From assembly GCA_023400985.1 (NCBI GenBank), contig JAEXEN010000001.1, forward strand, positions 38,387 through 102,386: 64,000 bases of DNA, read 5' to 3'. The notes under the pieces are model-generated. The model searched no databases and was not told where the DNA came from. It saw only the letters and a program-made list of their open reading frames with translations. This DNA is from Bacillota bacterium (lineage in GTDB: Bacteria > Bacillota > Clostridia > Christensenellales > CAG-138). The position numbers and the translations under genes were made by a program. How positions within the stretch are numbered: position 1 is the first letter of the stretch; each line of letters starts with the position of its first letter. Shown piece after piece: positions 8,935 to 18,248 of the stretch.

Positions 8935-10479
8935 ATGTTAAAAGAATTCACGAAGTGGATTGCGTTGAAAAGCAAAAGATTATCAAGATACAAGGTTCGT
9001 AAAAAACCGGCCGATTTTTTTGTATTCGCCGGTATGGCAGGTATTATGAGCATCGGTTTATTTATGCTTATTTTTTCCGGCGGTTCTCACGAAGTGTCGC
9101 TGCAAACAGCTTCCACGCCCGGCCCCGTGATAGCGATCGTACCGGATTCGCCTGTCCCAATAGCGGAAACGGAAACGCCGGTGATACAGCCGACCCCTGT
9201 CCCAACCCCTATGCAGCTTAAAGAAGGAATGCGCTCTGATGAAGTGGTTCTCATGCAGGAGAGGCTGATGGATCTGGACTATATGGAGCAAGATCTTCCT
9301 ACCGACTATTTCGGTCCGGTGACGGAAATGGCGCTGGAGTTATTTCAACGCAAACACGGATTGCAGGTCGACGGCGTTTACGGGGAAGAAACAAAGCTGC
9401 TGCTTTTCTCCGATCAGGCAAAGAAATATTCGGTGACCATCGGCTTTTACGGCGCGGACGTCACGGAGATCCAACTGCGCTTGCAGGAACTGGATTATTT
9501 GCAAAAGGCAACGGGATACTTCGGCGAAGAGACTGAGGCGGCTGTAAAGGAATTCCAGAAAAAAAACGGGCTCTCTACGGATGGCAGCGTGGGCGCACAA
9601 ACCAAGGAGGCGCTGTTTTCGAACAATGCAAAAGCGTTTTATTATTCCATCGGCACATCGGGCGAAGAGGTGCTGAAGCTCCAAAAAAGGCTGTTTGCGC
9701 TGGGATATTTAACAACGCAGCCCGACGGCACCTTTGGCAGGGATACGGAAAACGCCATCAGGCGTTTCCAGCAAAAAAACGGCTTCATTGACGATGGATA
9801 TGCAGGTCCGCAAACGCGTAAGCTTCTTTTTTCGCGCGAAGCCGAGCGTAATGCGCTGGGGGTAGGCGACAGCGGCAGCGACGTGCAAAACATTCAGCAG
9901 CGGCTGATTCAACTGAACTATCTGAAGGATAAGGCGGACGGATATTTTGGCTCAAACACCTCCGGCGCGGTAAAGGCGTTCCAGAAGAGGAACGGTCTCT
10001 CGGAGGATGGCAAAGTAGGTGCGCAGACGTTGACCGCGCTGCTTTCCGATTCCGCAAAAAAGGCGTCTTCGTCAAGCGGCGGGAGCACATCAAGCAATGG
10101 CGGGAGCTCCCGGGAAAAATCTGTAGAAGCCTTGATCGAAGTGGCAAAATCCAAGCTTGGTGCGAAATATGTTTTGGGCGCCAAAGGTCCAAATACGTTT
10201 GACTGTTCCGGTTTTGTATATTGGTGTCTGAACCAGGTCGGCGTACGGCAAGGATATTTAACCTCGGCCGGTTGGGCTGCCAGTTCCAAGTACCCCGTCA
10301 TTGATAGAATGGAAGACTTGAAGGCGGGAGACATTATCTCTTTTAAGGGTCATGTGGGTATTGCACTGGGTAACGGAAAGATGATAGATTGTGCCCCCAG
10401 CGATGGCGGCGTGCGCATAGGCAATCTGGAGCATCCATATTGGCAGAAGAATTTTATAAGAGGTTATAGGGTTTTGTAA
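8935..10479 (+). CDS. Cell-wall hydrolase: four peptidoglycan-binding repeats plus NlpC/P60 endopeptidase
   Basis: A 514-residue secreted or membrane-anchored enzyme. A basic N-terminus and one membrane helix (about 28-48) lead to a Pro-rich linker and four PG_binding_1 repeats (about 95-160, 170-235, 245-305, 315-375), each with a G..G.DV..LQ.RL..L.YL start and a F....GL..DG..G..T end. A Ser/Gly linker leads to NlpC/P60 (about 398-514) with catalytic Cys424 in FDCSGF and His473 in GHVGIAL. Such enzymes cut peptide cross-links (D-Glu-diaminopimelate type bonds). Four repeats is more than usual. It stands alone between terminator and an empty gap, so its process (growth, spore or daughter-cell separation) cannot be read from context. 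Confidence 0.9.
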   Translation: MLKEFTKWIALKSKRLSRYKVRKKPADFFVFAGMAGIMSIGLFMLIFSGGSHEVSLQTASTPGPVIAIVPDSPVPIAETETPVIQPTPVPTPMQLKEGMRSDEVVLMQERLMDLDYMEQDLPTDYFGPVTEMALELFQRKHGLQVDGVYGEETKLLLFSDQAKKYSVTIGFYGADVTEIQLRLQELDYLQKATGYFGEETEAAVKEFQKKNGLSTDGSVGAQTKEALFSNNAKAFYYSIGTSGEEVLKLQKRLFALGYLTTQPDGTFGRDTENAIRRFQQKNGFIDDGYAGPQTRKLLFSREAERNALGVGDSGSDVQNIQQRLIQLNYLKDKADGYFGSNTSGAVKAFQKRNGLSEDGKVGAQTLTALLSDSAKKASSSSGGSTSSNGGSSREKSVEALIEVAKSKLGAKYVLGAKGPNTFDCSGFVYWCLNQVGVRQGYLTSAGWAASSKYPVIDRMEDLKAGDIISFKGHVGIALGNGKMIDCAPSDGGVRIGNLEHPYWQKNFIRGYRVL

Positions 10480-11056
10480 CCAATGCTATATCGAATAGTT
10501 TGGCGCAAGCTCAATTGCGCAAGGCTCCGGTTGCTGCGCAATGGGGTTTAGGTTGATATGGCGGCGGAATACCCTGGAAAAAGGCAGGCGACCTTATACG
10601 GCAATAATCTGGTTTTTTTATGCTCTGTTCAGATCCGTCGCCGTCTTGAAAAAATAGGGCGAACTTTAAAAAAGCATCTCCCCTATGAAAGACCAGCAAA
10701 ATCCGATATGACGATTCAAGATTTAGGTGCTGTTTCAAATCTCATTTGAAAATTAAAGCCAGATTCAAGCCCGCAACGGCGAATAACAGCGTTTTGTGCT
10801 GCAATATGAAAATCCAACCGGCTTGGTTATAGGGGTTCGTAATTTCTAAAATTCGGTTTTCGACTATGAGAATGAGAGGTTTTGGTATTTGACGTCCAGT
10901 TTCCACGCGAAGCGTGCAGACAAAAAATGCCCGCACCCGCACTTAGGCATTTTACATACAAAAGGACCGATGTTAGAACGTCCAAATTTTCTGTTCCGAA
11001 TTTCAACCCCGATTCAATTTTGGTTTTGGGTACTTTTACTGCTAAATTGGAATTTG
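10480..11056. other. 577-bp intergenic region with a degenerate repeat; no supported gene
   Basis: No ORF has both a ribosome site and recognisable protein. A 41-bp segment at 10848-10888 recurs at 31835-31875. On the minus strand the frame through it reads KPLILIVENRIL and ends in FAVAGLNLALIFK, which might be the remains of a mobile-element or other protein, but I cannot name it. Confidence 0.4.
10848..10888. repeat. Degenerate repeat R1, copy a
   Basis: About 35 of 41 bases match 31835-31875 in the same orientation; the shared core is GAATGAGAGGTTTT. The minus-strand translations of both copies share KPLI....NRI and a PY.Q motif, so both may derive from one coding sequence. Confidence 0.55.
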
Positions 11057-11386
11057 TCAGGCCAGCATGAATTCGTACTCTTTCACAATAAGACCGCCGG
11101 AAAACTCAAAAATATCACAGGAGCGTTCGCCGAGATTGTTCCGCAAGATAGCGACAATACGGTTCTCATCGCCGCTTTGATACAGGGCTTCGCAGACGAA
11201 GAGGTTGTCACTATCCTTATATGCCTCCATTATCGCAGTAAGATAAGCGTCTATTCCCTCGATGATTTTCATCTGCTTTGCATATAGAACCCAGGTCACA
11301 TCCGGCGAGAGAAATTTTCGGTATGTTAGCCAATCCCGTTTGTTTTCTGCTTCAAAAAAAGACAAAAGGCTATTTTTGTTTACCAT
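11057..11386 (-). CDS. SnoaL/NTF2-like small protein
   Basis: A 109-residue protein. The start at 11386 follows GGGGTGA; the longer frame upstream runs through the promoter. The pattern (N-terminal helix SLLSFFEAENKRDWLTYRKFL, then SPDVTWVLY, and a beta-rich C-terminus with EFSGGLIVKEYEFML) fits the SnoaL-like/DUF4440 fold, a cone-shaped alpha-beta barrel used by small-molecule isomerases and many proteins of unknown role. Residues alone do not give a substrate. Its promoter shares a ~40-bp upstream element with that of the AraC regulator at 31986-32933, so the two may be co-regulated. Confidence 0.65.
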   Translation of the reverse strand: MVNKNSLLSFFEAENKRDWLTYRKFLSPDVTWVLYAKQMKIIEGIDAYLTAIMEAYKDSDNLFVCEALYQSGDENRIVAILRNNLGERSCDIFEFSGGLIVKEYEFMLA

Positions 11387-11423
11387 ATGTCTCACCCCAT
11401 AAATTCCTGTTTGCCTATCAATT

Positions 11424-11487
11424 ATCATACCACAAAGAAAGCGCCTTATCAAAAAGCAGGCGGGAAAACAAACCGCATTCCAAACCA
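11424..11487 (-). promoter_or_regulatory. Promoter of the SnoaL-like gene with upstream element R2, copy a
   Basis: On the minus strand TTGATA (11452-11447), 17 bp, and TATGAT (11429-11424) make a good promoter about 38 bp before the start. The ~35 bp upstream of the -35 match the same position at 33104-33071 and a third copy at 31772-31738, suggesting a shared regulator site. Confidence 0.65.
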
Positions 11488-11845
11488 TTGAAGGAGAAAG
11501 ATTCCCCGTGTTGCTTGCGTTACGATTAAAAAGCGAAAAAATGCGCTGTGTTCGATGGCTGAGCAGCCTATACCGAGGGAGCGGGAGCCTGTCCGTTTGG
11601 ATATATTACCTCAATCCCTTCCCCCGCCCCCAACCCTGGATCGCCCGCCGAGATTACTACCCGAGAAAATCAAAAAGCTATATTAGAAAGACTATGTGAA
11701 TCTCTCAGAGCTTTTTTGCTACACGTTTCACCGAGCGCACCTCCTTTTTAATTCCCAGATAGTAATTTGGTAAATGCCGATGCTTGATCTTCATATCGGA
11801 TACGCACCATTCAATTGGAAACACTAGAATCGGAGGTGTCTCAAC
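11488..11845. other. Intergenic region before ku, no gene seen
   Basis: No ORF with a ribosome site. The sequence just before ku contains its ribosome site GGAGGTG; I could not assign a sigma-A or sporulation-sigma promoter with confidence. Confidence 0.45.
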
Positions 11846-12619
11846 ATGATATCACGTAAATCAGTCATTACCTTCGGAATGGTTGCGATTCCGATCGCCA
11901 TGTACACGGCCACGCAGGACAACGATATCCATTTTAATCAACTGCACAAGGAAGACGACAGCCGTATTCGCTATAAGAAGACCTGCGTCCACTGCGGTAA
12001 GGAGATCAAGGCGGAAGATATCGTAAAGGGCTTTGAGTACGATGAGGACAAGTATGTGGTCGTCACGGACGACGAGATCGAGAAGATTAAGACGGAAAAA
12101 GAAAAATCCATTCAGATCCTTCATTTCGCCCATCTTAACCAGATCTCCCCCGTCTATTATGACAAAACCTATCAGGCATCGCCTCAACAGGGAGGTGAAA
12201 AGGCCTTCGAACTGCTCCGCGCCGCTCTGATGGCCGAACAGAAGGTCGCTATAGGCAAAGCCGTCATGGGCTCGAAAGACACGCTAATGGCGATTATTCC
12301 GCGCGAGGACGGTATCCTCATTTCCACGATGTTCTACGCCGACGACATCAAAGAGTTTCAAAAACAATATACGCAACCCGAAGTTTCAGAACAGGAGCTG
12401 AATATGGCAAAGGCACTGATCAATTCGATGGACACGCCGTTTGACCCCGCGCAATACAAAGACGAATACCAGGAGAAGCTGCGTGCGCTGATCGAGACTA
12501 AAATCTCCGGCAAGGAGATTGTTGCCGCGCAGCCGGAGGCCCCCGGCAAAGTTATTGATCTTATGGAGGCTCTCAAAGCCAGCGTAGAAAAGGCGCAAAA
12601 AGAGAAGGCGCTAGCGTAA
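11846..12619 (+). CDS. ku: Ku, DNA double-strand-break end-binding protein
   Basis: A 257-residue bacterial Ku. It starts with the typical SVITFGMVAIPIAMYTAT and has the HFNQLHKEDDSRIRYKKTCV core, VKGFEYDEDKYVVV, and EKAFELLRAALMAEQKVAIGK. Bacterial Ku is a homodimeric ring that threads onto broken DNA ends and recruits LigD. The start follows GGAGGTG. Its stop overlaps the LigD start (TAATG), so the two are co-translated. The lysine-rich C-terminal tail ends AQKEKALA. In spore formers this pair repairs breaks during dormancy; no sporulation promoter could be confirmed here. Confidence 0.96.
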   Translation: MISRKSVITFGMVAIPIAMYTATQDNDIHFNQLHKEDDSRIRYKKTCVHCGKEIKAEDIVKGFEYDEDKYVVVTDDEIEKIKTEKEKSIQILHFAHLNQISPVYYDKTYQASPQQGGEKAFELLRAALMAEQKVAIGKAVMGSKDTLMAIIPREDGILISTMFYADDIKEFQKQYTQPEVSEQELNMAKALINSMDTPFDPAQYKDEYQEKLRALIETKISGKEIVAAQPEAPGKVIDLMEALKASVEKAQKEKALA

Positions 12620-15060
12620 TGGCAACGAAGCTTGAAGAATATAACCAAAAAAGAAATTTTAGAATAACCCCGGAACCGGAAGGCGAAAAGGAAAAGCCGG
12701 AAGAAGGCTTCCGGTTTGTGGTCCAGCATCACATAGCCCGCACAGACCACTACGATTTTCGTCTCGAATGGGACGGCGCTCTTCTGAGCTGGGCGGTGCC
12801 GAAGGGGCCGTCTTATAACACTCATGATAAGCGGCTGGCTGTGCGGGTGGAAGATCATCCCCTACAATACAGAAACTTTGAGGGGACTATCCCAAAGGGA
12901 GAGTACGGCGGCGGAACGGTGATGCTCTGGGATGAAGGTTTATGGGAACCCCATGTAGACGTCGAGGAAGGGCTCCGCGGCGGTTCGCTCAAATTCGTAC
13001 TGAAGGGAAGAAGGCTGAAGGGCAAATGGGCGCTGGTTCGGATGAAGCCCAAAACCGGTGAGGCCGACAAAAACTGGCTTTTGCTCAAAGAAAAAGACGC
13101 ATACGTAAAATCCGTCGATGGGATATCCGGATTTACCGCCAGCATCCGGACCGGACGCACCATGGCAGAGATTAAAAAAGGCGAGGATGAGAAAATTACG
13201 CGTAATCCCTTTGAGCAAACCGACGTACAGCTTGCTAAGCTTGTGGAAAAAGTTCCCCAAGGTGAGGACTGGCTCTATGAGCTCAAATATGATGGCTACA
13301 GGATTTTAGCGTATATTGAAGCGGGCGGCGTTCGGTTCATCACGAGAAACGGTAACGATTATACAAGCCGATTTCAGCATGTTGCAGATACTCTCTCGGA
13401 CTGGGCTGCCGGACGGGCCGCGGTCCTAGATGGGGAAATGGTGATCACGGATGAGCAAGGAAGAACGGATTTTCAGGCGCTACAGAGTTATCTAAAAAAC
13501 CCCGAAGGCAATACCCCGACTTACATTGTCTTTGATCTTCTGGCGCTGGATGGCATAGATTTTCGAGGCCGCCGTCTGATTGATAGAAAAGAAGCTCTGG
13601 AAGCGCTGATGAAGGATACCCCAAAAAGCCTGCGCTACAGCCAACATGTCAGAGGAAGCGGAAAAGAGAGTTTTGCCGCCGCCTGTGGTTTAGGCCTAGA
13701 GGGGATCGTAGGCAAAAAAGCTGATTCCGCTTACAGCGGGACAAGAAACGGCGACTGGATAAAGCTCAAATGCGATAAGAGGCAGGAGTTCGTCATCGGA
13801 GGATACACGCTTACCGATAAAAAAACGCGAGGGATCAGCGCGCTTCTTCTAGGTATTTATGACAATGAGGAATTAATCTATGCCGGACGCGCCGGGACCG
13901 GCCTCAGCCTGTCCGACATGGAAGAACTTAAAACAAAATTTGAAAGCCTAAAAAGACCGGATACCCCTTTTAAGCTTGCACCGAAAGAGAGATCAAACGA
14001 AAAGATCACCTGGCTTGAACCGGAGCTGGCCGCGGAAATCAAGTTTACTGAATGGACTGAAGATAACCTTTTGCGACAGGCGAGCTTTAAAGGCCTGCGA
14101 ACGGACAAGGCTCTCACGGACATTAAAAGGGAAAAAGCGGATGGCGAGATGCAGCCTCGATCATTTGCTAAAGATCTGGAGGAAAATATGGAAGCAAACG
14201 GCAACAACATTATAATTGAAGGAATTAGGATTACAAGCCCCGACAAGGTGATATTTGACAATCCTGCAATCACAAAAGCGGACGTGGTTCGTTATTATGC
14301 ACAGGTATCCGAACGCATGCTGCCCTATATGAGCCATAGGATTTTAAGCATCGTACGCTGCCCCAAAGGAGTTTCTCAGTCATGCTTCTATAAAAAGCAT
14401 CCCGGCCCGGATAGTAAGGGAATCGTTACCATGCCTATCACGAATAGTGATGGTGAAACAGAAAATTACTTCTATATCGAGGGAGTATCAGGGCTTGTTT
14501 CCGAGGCGCAGATGGGTACGCTTGAATTTCATACCTGGGGAAGCCGCATAGACGAACTTGAAAGACCAGATGTGATGGTATTTGATTTGGATCCAGATGA
14601 GGGAATGGATCTTGGTACGGTGCGGCGAGGTGTAAAGGATCTCAAAAGCGTCCTTGAAGAGCTTACGCTTATCTCATATCTCAAAACCAGCGGTGGCAAA
14701 GGATACCATGTGGTCGTGCCTTTAAAGCCTGCCGTATCCTGGGAGACTTTTCATGATTTTGCAAGACGCGTCGCTGATGTGATGGAAGGCAAATGGCCCG
14801 ACCGGTATACAAGCAATGTAAGAAAGAATAAGCGGGCGAACAAGATCTTCATTGACTGGATCCGAAATGGACGAGGCGCCACAAGCGTCGCACCCTATTC
14901 CATACGGGCGAGAACGCAGGCCCGGATATCCATGCCGATCACTTGGGAGGAGCTTGACACGGTCGCCCCGGACGGCGTCACGATGGAAAATGCGCTTCTA
15001 AGAGTCGCCCGTGATGATCCTTGGGAAGGCTTTTTTCGGAATCATCAGATGCTTAAATAA
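12619..15060 (+). CDS. ligD: LigD, multifunctional ATP-dependent DNA ligase (phosphoesterase-ligase-polymerase)
   Basis: An 813-residue enzyme with domain order PE-LIG-POL, the arrangement of Pseudomonas LigD rather than of Mycobacterium. The 3'-phosphoesterase (about 30-150) has RTDHYDFRLE with His44, Asp46 and Arg48 and a second His80. The ligase (about 200-510) has nucleophile Lys223 in YELKYDGYR and LDGEMV further on. The polymerase/primase (about 530-813) has the catalytic Asp pair in MVFDLDPDEGMDL. It trims, fills and seals ends bound by Ku. An internal methionine and ribosome-site-like AGGAAAATATGG before the polymerase domain (about 14180) could allow separate expression of that domain, which is speculative. 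Confidence 0.95.
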   Translation: MATKLEEYNQKRNFRITPEPEGEKEKPEEGFRFVVQHHIARTDHYDFRLEWDGALLSWAVPKGPSYNTHDKRLAVRVEDHPLQYRNFEGTIPKGEYGGGTVMLWDEGLWEPHVDVEEGLRGGSLKFVLKGRRLKGKWALVRMKPKTGEADKNWLLLKEKDAYVKSVDGISGFTASIRTGRTMAEIKKGEDEKITRNPFEQTDVQLAKLVEKVPQGEDWLYELKYDGYRILAYIEAGGVRFITRNGNDYTSRFQHVADTLSDWAAGRAAVLDGEMVITDEQGRTDFQALQSYLKNPEGNTPTYIVFDLLALDGIDFRGRRLIDRKEALEALMKDTPKSLRYSQHVRGSGKESFAAACGLGLEGIVGKKADSAYSGTRNGDWIKLKCDKRQEFVIGGYTLTDKKTRGISALLLGIYDNEELIYAGRAGTGLSLSDMEELKTKFESLKRPDTPFKLAPKERSNEKITWLEPELAAEIKFTEWTEDNLLRQASFKGLRTDKALTDIKREKADGEMQPRSFAKDLEENMEANGNNIIIEGIRITSPDKVIFDNPAITKADVVRYYAQVSERMLPYMSHRILSIVRCPKGVSQSCFYKKHPGPDSKGIVTMPITNSDGETENYFYIEGVSGLVSEAQMGTLEFHTWGSRIDELERPDVMVFDLDPDEGMDLGTVRRGVKDLKSVLEELTLISYLKTSGGKGYHVVVPLKPAVSWETFHDFARRVADVMEGKWPDRYTSNVRKNKRANKIFIDWIRNGRGATSVAPYSIRARTQARISMPITWEELDTVAPDGVTMENALLRVARDDPWEGFFRNHQMLK

Positions 15061-15132
15061 TTCGGCCCTGCCTTGAATATTGAAGGCATGTTAATCACGA
15101 CGGCGGACAACCACACAGGCCTATCCATGCTT

Positions 15133-15516
15133 TATATCTTTCATATGTTTCTTTTTGACCATGAAGCTGGCTCCGCTTTCCGCTCATGCGCGGAAGTATC
15201 CGAAGCGCTAAAAGGATTGTATCTTATTGGGGATGTTGCCCTAGATGAGTATAACGATGCCGGGAATATTGACATAGGTTCGTCCATGCAAACCGCATAT
15301 GGAGTTATGAGGAATACCTTGAAGAAATGGGCGGCTATGAGTTTGATTTGCAGGCACAGCCATATTATGAGGAACATATTCCATGGGGAATGGTTTACCG
15401 GGCAGCGGGCAGTTGACGCGCGATAGCGGCTGGCCGGATTTAAGCTTTGGTTGCCGATCAGGAGAGCATCATGACCGGTAGCGCAGGCTTTTACATCTGA
15501 ACTAGGGTCGGAAGTT
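15133..15516 (+). pseudogene. Decayed partial copy of the AraC/GyrI-like gene at 31986-32933
   Basis: These ~384 bp are nearly the same as the complement of 31944-32324, from the middle of the effector domain past the stop codon to the first arm of the terminator. The frame reads FHMFLFDHEAGSAFRSCAE and LYLIGDVALDEYNDAGNID as in the intact gene, but at least two small deletions (1 bp near 15310, 2 bp near 15378) and a rearranged stretch near 15410 break it. There is no HTH part and no start. It sits 72 bp after ligD. Confidence 0.85.
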
Positions 15517-15560
15517 ACGAGCCGCATATTCGATTTTGAACAACGGTCGAAGTCCAATGT

Positions 15561-16649
15561 TCAATCCAGCAGTACCTTAACAATGCGCTCACAGGCATAG
15601 CCGTCCCCGTAAGGGCTGACCGCGCGGCTCATGCGCGCATACGCCTCGTGATCGCTTAAAAGCTGCAAAAAGCTTTCGTAGACCATATTCTCGTCGGTGC
15701 CGACGACCTTCAATGTACCGGCCTCCACGCCCTCGGGCCGCTCCGTTACATCCCGCAGCACCAAAACGGGCTTCCCGAAAGCGGAAGCCTCTTCCTGTAT
15801 CCCGCCGCTATCGGTGAGTATCATGTGGCAGCGGGCAATGTAGTTGTGAAACGTCATCACGTCCACCGGCTCGATCAGGCGTATTCGCGAACAGCCTTGA
15901 AGAAGCTCCGCCGCCCGCCGCACCACGGGGTTGTGGTGAACGGGGAACAACACCTTGACATCCGGCGTTTCATCCACCGCGCGCCGTACGCCGCGGAAGA
16001 TGCGTTCCAAGGGTTCTCCCCAGTTTTCCCTTCGGTGCGCTGTTAAAAGCACCATGCGCGAGCCTTGCGCCCATTCGAGCGCGTCGTCAGAAAAACCGCC
16101 GCCCGTGGTGAGCCTGATTGCGTCGATCACGGTGTTGCCCGTGACGTACACAGTATGCGGATCCTTGCCTTCCTTTAAAAGGTTGCTTTTTGCGTGTTCC
16201 GTTGGCGCAAAATGCCACTTTGCGATAAGCCCCGTCGCCTGCCGGTCGAACTCCTCGGGAAACGGCGCGTAAAGATCGTACGTACGCAGGCCTGCCTCCA
16301 CATGACCGACAGGAATCTTCATGTAAAAGGCGGTAAGGGATGCGGCAAAGGTGGTGGGCGTGTCGCCATGCACGAGCACCGCGTCGGGCGCTTCCTTTTC
16401 GTATACGCCGCGAAGCCCTTCCATGGCCTTGGCGGTGATGTCAAAAAGCGTCTGTCGCTCGCGCATGACGAAAAGGTCATAATTTGGCGCAACCTTAAAA
16501 AAGCCGAGCACTTGATCGAGCATTTCCCTATGTTGGCCCGTAACGCAGACGATGGTTTTGAAGGAAGGCTCTTTTTTAAGCGCTAACACCAGCGGGCACA
16601 TTTTGATTGCCTCGGGCCGGGTTCCAAACACAACGAGTATCTTTTTCAA
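15561..16649 (-). CDS. wecB: UDP-N-acetylglucosamine 2-epimerase, non-hydrolysing
   Basis: A 362-residue enzyme of the usual length. Family motifs are GTRPEAIKMCPLV at the N-terminus, VLVHGDTPTTFAAS near 95, GHVEAGLRTYD near 118, and TDSGGIQEEASAFGKPVLVLRDVTERPEG near 285-315. It interconverts UDP-GlcNAc and UDP-ManNAc in the cytoplasm. It is the last gene of a three-gene operon, 17 bp after the GT39-like gene. No UDP-ManNAc dehydrogenase or teichoic-acid gene is nearby, so the UDP-ManNAc is probably used by the two glycosyltransferases of this operon. Confidence 0.95.
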   Translation of the reverse strand: MKKILVVFGTRPEAIKMCPLVLALKKEPSFKTIVCVTGQHREMLDQVLGFFKVAPNYDLFVMRERQTLFDITAKAMEGLRGVYEKEAPDAVLVHGDTPTTFAASLTAFYMKIPVGHVEAGLRTYDLYAPFPEEFDRQATGLIAKWHFAPTEHAKSNLLKEGKDPHTVYVTGNTVIDAIRLTTGGGFSDDALEWAQGSRMVLLTAHRRENWGEPLERIFRGVRRAVDETPDVKVLFPVHHNPVVRRAAELLQGCSRIRLIEPVDVMTFHNYIARCHMILTDSGGIQEEASAFGKPVLVLRDVTERPEGVEAGTLKVVGTDENMVYESFLQLLSDHEAYARMSRAVSPYGDGYACERIVKVLLD

Positions 16650-16666
16650 GGAGGCACCTCATTTTT

Positions 16667-18226
16667 TCAGGCTGGCGCGGCGACGTGGGTTTTAAAAATA
16701 TCCGCAACGCCCATGGCGGCAAGGATCGTGAAAACGGGAAGCATAAGGTAGTGGTAGCGGTTTTGGGATTCCACAAGCATATGGAGCGCCGACGTGCCAA
16801 TGAAAAGCAAAAGGAATACCTGCGCGGGGCTTTCCGTTTGCCGTTGAAACAGCCGTACGGCATATGCGGCGGAAAAGAAAATGCTCAAAAGGTAAAAAAC
16901 GTCGTTGCATTGCGTGAAGCGGTCAATAATGCTTTGTCGCGCGCTCGTCAAAGCGCCCTGCTGTTTCAAAAACAGCGTTGTCCAGGTTGCGCCGTAATCG
17001 TCATTTTTCCAAAGGTACGAAAACTTCTCCAGCATAAGGTTTAAAACATCCGCAGGGTCGCTTTTTAGGCGCGTAAGCGCAACCCCCATGCTTGCCTTGT
17101 GCGCCGCCGTGGCGTTTGCCGCGGCAAACTGTGCGGCAAAAAAATCCGCATCGGACTGGTTCCATGAACCCTTTGCTTCAACGTTAAGGCCCACCATCAA
17201 ATTGTAGCCAAAGGATACGCCGCTCCCCGGAAGCGTATAACCAATGGCGTCGGAAATGCGCGCGTTGAGAAATCCCCCAACCACAAAAAAGCTCACCGCG
17301 ACCAGCGCCGCGAGGAACCAGCCCTGACAGGAAGCACGGCTCAACCGTCCGTTGAGCATTTTTTCGCTTTTCGTAAACCGTTTCGTAGAGGGGAGAAGAC
17401 AAAGCATGGCGGCGATGAAGAAAACCGTCGCCAAAGGGCGTACGGCGTTGGCAAATGCCAAAGTAACGCCGAGCGCGACACACACATACATGGCACCCTC
17501 TCTGTTTTCAAACCTCACGGGGTAACTGTACAGGTAGAGGAAAAGACGCGCGCAGATAAGCAGCATGCAGACAAAAACGGGTTCGGAGGCAAGAATGGCG
17601 CCGTACAGGAGCTGCGAAGGCCAAAAAGCCGCCGCGAGGAGCGCCAGTATGCCGGCTAAGCGCCCACCAAGGATGCGGGCGATGCGGTAAACCAAAAAAG
17701 CCGAGCAAAGGCTTGCCACCGCGTTGAGGTAAAGCCCCGCGTAAAGCGAAGGCCCCGTTATACGAAACAAAAGCGACAGCAAAAACGGATAACCGATCAC
17801 ATGCGGAAACTGCGAAATATACCCAGCGTAGCCCGAGCTTAAGAGCTCGCCTTTTGCAAGAAGCTCCGCTACCTGATAATACGTTTGGAAGTCTGAAGAG
17901 GGCGCGATGGGAAGCGCGTGGATCACCCAAATTCGAAGCGCGGCACTCATCAGGAGTGTGGCGGCCACCATAGCCCGCTCGGCAGCGGCGGCCCGCCGCT
18001 GTTTTCCGTTCCGCAAAAAAGCAAGCTTTCGCCATGATGCGAGCTTCGCGAGCGCGATAACAGCGTAAAGCGCGGCGGCAAAAACCAAAATAGCCGCCCC
18101 GCTCCACAAAAAGGGGGCAGGCTTTGCCTCGCCAAGGTCCGTTATGCCGCAAAAAAGGGTATAAACGGCACAGACCTCGAACAGGGTGAGAATAAAAATG
18201 GTGAAGGGATTTTTCTTGATCGCCAT
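16667..18226 (-). CDS. Multi-spanning membrane glycosyltransferase (GT39/PMT-like, GT-C fold)
   Basis: A 519-residue protein with about a dozen hydrophobic helices. After two N-terminal helices a loop contains the acidic SSDFQTYYQVAELLAKGE, like the first-loop Asp motif of GT-C enzymes (ArnT, PMT, DUF2723 types) that use polyprenyl-phosphate sugars. Later features are PHVIGYPFLLSLLFRI and a C-terminal helix bundle with HMLVESQNRYHYLMLPVF, typical of the family. The active site faces the outside of the membrane. The gene lies 22 bp after the NfrB-like gene and 17 bp before wecB, so it probably modifies or builds the same glycan. The donor and acceptor are unknown. Confidence 0.8.
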   Translation of the reverse strand: MAIKKNPFTIFILTLFEVCAVYTLFCGITDLGEAKPAPFLWSGAAILVFAAALYAVIALAKLASWRKLAFLRNGKQRRAAAAERAMVAATLLMSAALRIWVIHALPIAPSSDFQTYYQVAELLAKGELLSSGYAGYISQFPHVIGYPFLLSLLFRITGPSLYAGLYLNAVASLCSAFLVYRIARILGGRLAGILALLAAAFWPSQLLYGAILASEPVFVCMLLICARLFLYLYSYPVRFENREGAMYVCVALGVTLAFANAVRPLATVFFIAAMLCLLPSTKRFTKSEKMLNGRLSRASCQGWFLAALVAVSFFVVGGFLNARISDAIGYTLPGSGVSFGYNLMVGLNVEAKGSWNQSDADFFAAQFAAANATAAHKASMGVALTRLKSDPADVLNLMLEKFSYLWKNDDYGATWTTLFLKQQGALTSARQSIIDRFTQCNDVFYLLSIFFSAAYAVRLFQRQTESPAQVFLLLFIGTSALHMLVESQNRYHYLMLPVFTILAAMGVADIFKTHVAAPA

Positions 18227-18248
18227 TTCAACCTTCTATCGCCGCGCG

